The translations under genes were made by a program, and so were the position numbers. From a virus: 37,881 bases of DNA. The notes below the pieces were generated by a model. It did not search any database and was not told the origin of the DNA. It saw only the letters and a program-made list of their open reading frames with translations. The DNA is taken from positions 1 through 37,881 of IMG/VR virus record IMGVR_UViG_3300030060_002616; one strand, written 5' to 3'. Positions 37,617 to 37,881 of this stretch are shown here, one piece after another (the stretch's first letter is position 1; each line of letters begins with the position of its first letter).

Positions 37617-37792
37617 GAGGGGATAACTGGCTAAACTTCGAGTTTTTCCTCGCAACAGAACTCAGTAAAACATTATATGAACTAAGAACTTCTTTATCAG
37701 AAGAAGAGCTTATATATTGGGCTGCATACTATGAAGTTAAATATGAAAACGAAAAAAGAGAATCTAATCGTCAAAAAGCAAATAGAAGGTAA
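37263..37792 (+). CDS. Tail assembly chaperone, GT-like (-1 frameshift product)
   Basis: In-frame A-AAA-AAA followed by G (37604-37610) is a perfect slippery heptamer. Shifting back by one base skips the TAA at 37614-37616, and the reading continues to a TAA at 37790-37792, giving about 176 residues. The extension (GDNWLNFEFFLATELSKTLY then ELIYWAAYYEV) closely resembles the T half of lambda-type GT, where NWL and WAAYY are typical. Both products are needed in a set ratio for tails. Possible GAGG/CCTC pairing lies just downstream and could act as a stimulator. Confidence 0.9.
37604..37610 (+). promoter_or_regulatory. Slippery site for -1 programmed frameshift
   Basis: The in-frame heptamer A AAA AAA fits X XXY YYZ and lies two codons before the G-like stop. 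The -1 frame then stays open for 60 codons, encoding a recognisable T-like domain. Confidence 0.88.
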
Positions 37793-37881
37793 GATATAAG
37801 AAAGTCTTTTTTTATTTGTGGCACAGGCTAATGTAAAACTTACTGTAAATGCAACGCAAGCCACAAGCGCATTAAAAGGCG
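37704..37881. repeat. Terminal direct repeat, right copy
   Basis: The same 178 bases as the window start, apart from G at 37758 (T at 55). It shows that the two ends join. Confidence 0.95.
37818..37881 (+). CDS. Tape measure protein, start (partial, right copy)
   Basis: GTG at 37818 and the next 21 codons duplicate the start of the tape measure gene at 115; the rest lies at the left of the window. It is not a second gene. Confidence 0.9.
   Translation, partial: MAQANVKLTVNATQATSALKG

Noticed and set aside
37704-37881. Terminal repeat as a phage packaging end or attachment site
   Set aside because: The repeat falls inside the tail operon and continues genes across the join, which fits circular assembly. 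No integrase was seen and no cos-like feature lies near it.

Overview
The window holds what looks like one complete tailed-phage genome, opened at an arbitrary point. The first 178 bases recur as the last 178 bases (37704-37881) with a single mismatch, so the ends join and the genome is a circle, or circularly permuted, of about 37.7 kb. The DNA is AT-rich. The tail genes follow the phage lambda order exactly (tail terminator, major tail protein, G/GT-type chaperone with a -1 frameshift, tape measure, M, L, K, I, J), so the virion is a long, non-contractile-tailed siphovirus. Several accessory proteins (10972-14655) resemble, from memory, families typical of marine picocyanobacterial phages. 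Together with the AT richness and frequent lack of Shine-Dalgarno sites, this suggests a marine phage, probably of a cyanobacterium. That host call is inference. I see no integrase or lysogeny repressor of a familiar kind.

Layout. 115-8351 (+): tape measure, M, L, JAB-NlpC protein K, I and host-specificity protein J. 8498-10932 (+): a fibre with an S74 intramolecular chaperone, then small proteins. 10972-11991 (+) and 14023-11936 (-): membrane-anchored and secreted proteins, including three with signal-peptide-like N-termini. 14087-14655 (+): two small genes. 22333-14627 (-): early genes. Its promoter-distal half is a recombination module (PD-(D/E)XK nuclease, RusA resolvase, Rad52-like annealing protein, SSB-like protein). 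This lies downstream of a ribbon-helix-helix protein that may be a replication initiator. 22420-28849 (+): ParB-methyltransferase fusion, small and large terminase, portal, and a MuF-type head protein carrying a zeta-toxin-like kinase domain. 28851-31153: a block of small early-type genes inserted inside the head operon. 31209-32252 (+): five tiny, very basic, overlapping genes. 32285-37792 (+): scaffold, capsid, decoration-like protein, connector, stopper, neck and tail genes, which join across the ends to the tape measure.

Regulation. Nine nearly identical promoters, each exactly TTGACA-N17-TATAAT, drive early genes on both strands. Most are followed by a short C/A-rich leader (AAACCAAACAAACCA-ATG type) with no Shine-Dalgarno site, and several by intrinsic terminators. 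The result is a series of self-contained promoter-gene-terminator cassettes. A tenth promoter, before the ribbon-helix-helix gene, is overlaid by three TTGTACA sites spaced exactly 33 bp apart. Capsid and major tail genes are each preceded by TATAAATA, the T4 late-promoter octamer, although no T4-type late sigma factor is visible.

No DNA polymerase, helicase, primase or clear endolysin was recognised. The phage probably borrows host replication and uses recombination-dependent steps of its own.
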